From: Marthasterias glacialis
Lineage: Eukaryota; Echinodermata; Asteroidea; Forcipulatida; Asteriidae
DNA: 64,000 bases
Direction: 5' to 3'
Assembly: GCA_911728455.2 (NCBI GenBank)
Contig: OU452230.1
Span: 9,176,377 to 9,240,376, forward strand
Shown here in pieces: positions 60,346 to 64,000 of the stretch. The stretch's first letter is position 1; each line of letters opens with the position of its first letter. The position numbers and the translations under genes are program-made. The notes under the pieces were generated by a model. The model searched no databases, was not told where the DNA came from, and worked only from the letters and a program-made list of their open reading frames with translations.

Positions 60346-60950
60346 GGACGCTGTGTATATAATAGTTTAATTCCGTCTTGGATTCAAGCCCTCTGCATGC
60401 CTCCCAAATTGAATATCTTCTCAATCGAGAGCAAATAATAAAGTTTCGCACTCTCCTTCTAAATGTAGTTCTGAAATTGGATGACTACCTGTACACGCTT
60501 GTTATTTATCAGTTAAAAAAAAACCCTGAAGCAAGTGCCCAGCCAACGCTGCTTACTGCATTTGCTTTACGTCGGTCAATGCTCTCAAACAATTATCAGA
60601 GCCAAATTCCCGATGAGCCCCATTCCGATCGAAGCTGCGTTAATATTATAATAAGCTATCACAAATACCGGCAAACAGGTAATACTAAGGCCGCATGTTA
60701 ATTCTCGTTTGATCCTCTGCATTGTTTTAATCAAAAGGTGTATTTACCATCATCAAGTTTAATAGCAAACATTATGCCAGTCACGGAGTAAATCATCATA
60801 TTGAATATTAATATCGGAAATTGAAGCCAAAACAGGTATGCCAAATTATTCTGATCTCCAGATAAACTACGAAGCTTCCTTAACTATAAACATACATATT
60901 AAATAAATCAGGGAAGACTCTTTGCATTCTCAACGAAACACCTGCTTTGC

Positions 60951-61503
60951 TTAAAGGTTCACTGAAATAAAAAAGTATTCATGCTTTTATGTTACACCTT
61001 ATAGTTTTTATAAAACGATTCACCTGTAAGAAATCATTTTTTACATTCCTGTGTATTTTTGCATAATTTGTTTTCTAATTTGTTTCATATTTGCATAATT
61101 TGAAAATAACAGTCTTCAGGAACGCCCACAAAAATAGGTCACTTGCTAACAATGGCTGGATTCTCAACGTGATATCACATGCATTACAACCAAGAATGAA
61201 TTTGCTAATAGACGAACACTTATTTGTCATTCCTTAGGCAGACCCCATCCCAGAACAATTGTTTTGTGGAAGAGCTCAGGAAACATTATGTAATGCATGT
61301 GATGTCACGTTGAGAATCAAGCCATGTTAGCAAGTGACCTATTTTTGTGGGCGTTCCTGAAGACTGTTATTTTTTAAAGAAAACAAATTATGCGAAAAAT
61401 ACAGAGGAATGCCAAAAATTATTCCTTACATGTGAATCGTTTTATAAAAATCATAAGGTGTAACATAAAAGCATTAATACTTTGTATTTCAGTGAACCTT
61501 TAA
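60951..61503. mobile_element. Foldback element, about 550 bp, TTAA-flanked
   Basis: TTAA at both ends. The termini AAGGTTCACTGAAATA and TATTTCAGTGAACCTT are mirrored. Each arm is over 200 bp (GTCTTCAGGAACGCCCACAA / TTGTGGGCGTTCCTGAAGAC, AACGTGATATCACATGCATT / AATGCATGTGATGTCACGTT), so almost the whole element is a hairpin. No coding capacity. Confidence 0.92.
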
Positions 61504-61665
61504 ATGGTAACGTTTAAGCTTGAACATAAGGTCACAGATGTTATGGTATGAAGATGCTCGTGGTGGACAACTTTTCTTGACACATTGTTGCTTGAAAATC
61601 TTAATAGTTTCTGAGGAATGAGTGAAACAATAGTTTTGAGTCAGAAATACGATGTTTGAAAACAG

Positions 61666-61962
61666 TGATGCTTGTTTGTTGGGTTGTCTGTTGTTTGTTG
61701 GGTTGTTTGTTTGTTTGTTTGTTTGTTTGTTTAATTGTTGGGTTGTTTGTTTGTTGGTTGGTTGTTTATTTGTTGTGTTGTTTTTTGTTTGTTGGGTTGT
61801 TAGGTTGTTTGTTTGTTTGTTTGCTTGCTTGCTTGCTTGTTTGCTTGCTTGCTTGCTTGCTTGCTTGTTTGTTTGTTTGTTTGTTTGTTTGTTTGTTTGT
61901 TTGTTTGTTTGTTTGTTTGTTTGTTTGTTTGTTTGTTTGTTTGCTTGCTTGTTTGTTTTATG
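61666..61962 (+). repeat. (TTGT/TTGC)n tetranucleotide array
   Basis: A nearly continuous GTTT/GCTT array inside repeat C. It yields only spurious Cys/Leu/Phe/Val and Lys/Gln/Thr/Asn frames. Confidence 0.95.
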
Positions 61963-62154
61963 TACATCGCCCATCACAAGGCGCAATGCCACTCTAGGTG
62001 AGGGCTGCACGGAAAAGAGAAAGAATAATAAATCAAGGCAGCAAAAAAACTGTTTACATTCTGTTTAAATTGAGAACGATTATAGCCCGTAGGAAAACTG
62101 GATACATGCAAAGAGTATGGTTTTTCACATTTTTCTCGTGACTTTCACAGTTTG

Positions 62155-62440
62155 TTATTTTATAAATAATAACAATAATAATAATAAAGGGACTTGTATA
62201 TAATGCGCACATAACCACCCTGCTGGGTGCTCAAGACGCAGCAAACAAACAGAAAGAAGGTGACACAGTGGAGTTAATTAATTAAAAAACTTGTGACATA
62301 AGAGACTTTTAAGCAGAGATTTAAATTTAGATAAACAGTGGCAGGATCTAAGTTTAAGTGGAAAAGAATTCCAAATACTGGGGGCCGCTACAGAAAAAGA
62401 TCTTGCACCCCAAGTTCGCTTAAAAAATGTATATATATGT
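62155..62440 (-). mobile_element. LINE 3' tail (reverse-transcriptase C-terminus and 3' end)
   Basis: The minus strand reads ARSFSVAAPSIWNSFPLKLR, then LSKFKSLLKSLLCHKFFN and a stop near 62278. This is the standard C-terminus of CR1/L2-like LINE proteins (RAFSVAAPKLWNSLPLELR...SLSSFKK-LK). It is followed by a GCGCATTATATAAG word and a short ATT microsatellite, typical of such 3' ends. It is 5' truncated. Confidence 0.8.
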
Positions 62441-62492
62441 TGGGTCACACAACGTGTGGATACTGGTTTTTGACAACTACTAATGTTGTCCG

Positions 62493-64000
62493 TAGGCTTC
62501 AATATTTCTTATATACATGTCTGGTATGGGGGGAAAATAACGCCTCTAACCTTACCCAATCAACACAGCCTGATATGGTGTAATTTAGGGTGCATGTCAC
62601 TGTGCCTCAGATACCTTCGTTTAACATGAATGATCAAATAATGTTATCATAATTGTCGAGATTGTTTGTCTGTTGGTGTGAAGTTAGTGATGACCGGTAA
62701 CCAGTGGAATACTTCCATTTAAACTGTTGTCCCAGTGAAGCAATTTGTGTTTGACCATCCAGTGACCAAACAGAAAATGTTTGAAATAAGTGTGGACGTT
62801 TTGGTGCTATGCTTTTGTAACTATGGGATATCGATATGCTTCTTGAAGATTCAAGTAAACGAATGATTGCACTCGATAAGTGTACATCCATGTAACCCTT
62901 CTTCCAAGATGTATTTTTTTGGGTCAATAAATGAAATTGCATCTTGGAAGAACAGATTACAAAAGAGTACCTTTGAAATCCTTTAATCCCATCCCACAAA
63001 AGTCTCTTGCTTTACTGATCATTTTTGGCAAATCAAACCGTGCAACGACGATGAGTGCTTTATAATAAATCGTATGTCCGTTGGAATATCTGTCGTTAGG
63101 TCGCCATGCACTTTAATAGCTCTTGGTGAACAGACGTCTATATTGGCACAGATACCTGATACAGTCATACGTCTCAGTTCAAACAAGCGTCCGTTGACTC
63201 AAAAGTGCAGCGAAAATATCATAAAATAAAGCCTTTGCAAGAATCAAATTTCCTCGTAAGTGTGCTGCTGCGCACAGTCCTAAATTAAGATTGGTTTTTA
63301 ATGACTCTTCAATTGATGGGACATGGCCTGGCGAACATTGCTAATGCTACATCCAGATGATTAATGACATATCCGAATCACATATCCAGGCTTCAGTAGA
63401 CACATCATGCTCTCTCTCTTATTCTGTACCCCCCCCCCCCCCTTCATCCATCACATTCTAATCATTTGGGGAAAATACTAATAATAATTGTTTAAAAAAA
63501 ATCACAAGAATAGGAACAAAAGATAACACACAGCAAAACAAGAACTATACTTCAAAGTATGAACGTTACATGTCAAGTATCGAATCAGACAGAGAGATAC
63601 AGCAATCTTTAAGAAGCGGATATGATATCGTCCCAAGAGGTGGTAGCTCACAAGATGCGTGTAAAAGCTTCTCTGTTTGATCTTCACCTTGATGAAGTTA
63701 AGATGAAGTTTGACCCCACGGGTACCATATTCATATACAAAGCTACTGAGGGTGTGAATTGTCTTGAAAACACACAACATGAAATAGACCTTTCTTTTGC
63801 AACGTCACAGTCCCAGCTTTTGCCAACCAAGATGGAGAAACTACGGGGAGCCATCAATGCAAAGCAGCAACATATAATCACAGTTTGCGATTAGTGTTTC
63901 ACAAATATTCAACAATCGTCTAGAATGTGTTAGAAACAAACATGGGCGTAAAATACCAGGGAGATGCGGGGGGTGGGGGATATATCCTCCCACTTTTTGT
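62493..64000. other. Gene-free stretch at the right edge
   Basis: No supported exon. The last 60 bases (GGGCGTAAAATACCAGGG..GGGGGATATATCC..CCCACTTTTTG) repeat the block at 42945-43005. The frame at 63622-63894 has no recognisable domain and is not called. Confidence 0.45.

Larger units (their letters stand above)
61505..62492 (+). mobile_element. Repeat family C, copy 4, interrupted by simple and LINE DNA
   Basis: The left part (TTAAGCTTGAACATAAGG, GTGGTGGACAACTTTTC, GTTTTGAGTCAGAAATACGATG) and the right part (TATGTTGGGTCACACAACG, TTTTTGACAACTACTAATGTTG) match family C. The middle holds the TTGT array and a LINE tail. Confidence 0.6.

Noticed and set aside
61489-62068. Long frames across the TTGT array, including Cys/Leu-rich ones
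   Set aside because: Same cause: a tetranucleotide repeat inside transposon-derived DNA.

Overview
The window looks like nuclear DNA of a marine invertebrate deuterostome, most likely an echinoderm. It is AT-rich, its genes are split by GT-AG introns of 0.7 to 6.8 kb, and it is crowded with short inverted-repeat transposons, tRNA-derived SINE copies and LINE tails. The one clear GPCR most resembles the kisspeptin receptor group, which fits an echinoderm, hemichordate or other deuterostome. No species can be named from sequence alone. No prokaryotic operon, CRISPR array or rRNA gene is visible.

Layout. Positions 1-1221 (minus) hold the 5' part of an unrecognised gene: an uninterrupted frame of 407 codons that runs off the left edge. 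Positions 12649-20823 (plus) hold a complete seven-exon aquaglyceroporin gene of 297 residues (AQP-A). Positions 26300-34147 (plus) hold a second complete seven-exon aquaglyceroporin-like gene of 319 residues (AQP-B). Exons 2 to 5 of the two genes have identical lengths (127, 138, 119 and 218 nt) and identical phases, so they are a tandem duplicate pair. AQP-A keeps the canonical NPA and NPARD boxes and a GlpF/AQP3-like constriction. AQP-B has NPS in the first box and has lost the aromatic and glycine constriction residues, so it has probably changed function. Positions 44705-57822 (minus) hold a three-exon class A GPCR of about 388 residues, kisspeptin-receptor-like, with introns of 5.2 and 6.8 kb.

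The rest is intron or intergenic DNA dominated by repeats. These include a TTAA-flanked MITE family (at least five copies), a second MITE family with CTCTCTAAATG termini (five copies, one nested inside the first family), a 550-bp foldback element, a paired element with about 31-bp terminal repeats, two SINE copies, two decayed LINE reverse-transcriptase tails, several perfect hairpins, and long AAAC/TTGT-type tetranucleotide arrays. One of these is a roughly 517-bp AACA array in intron 3 of AQP-A.

The two aquaporins would act at cell membranes in passive water and small-solute transport. The GPCR would act at the plasma membrane in neuropeptide signalling. Nothing in the sequence links the GPCR or the left-edge gene to the aquaporins functionally. 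All splice sites here were read by eye from GT/AG context, phase and family conservation, not from transcripts.
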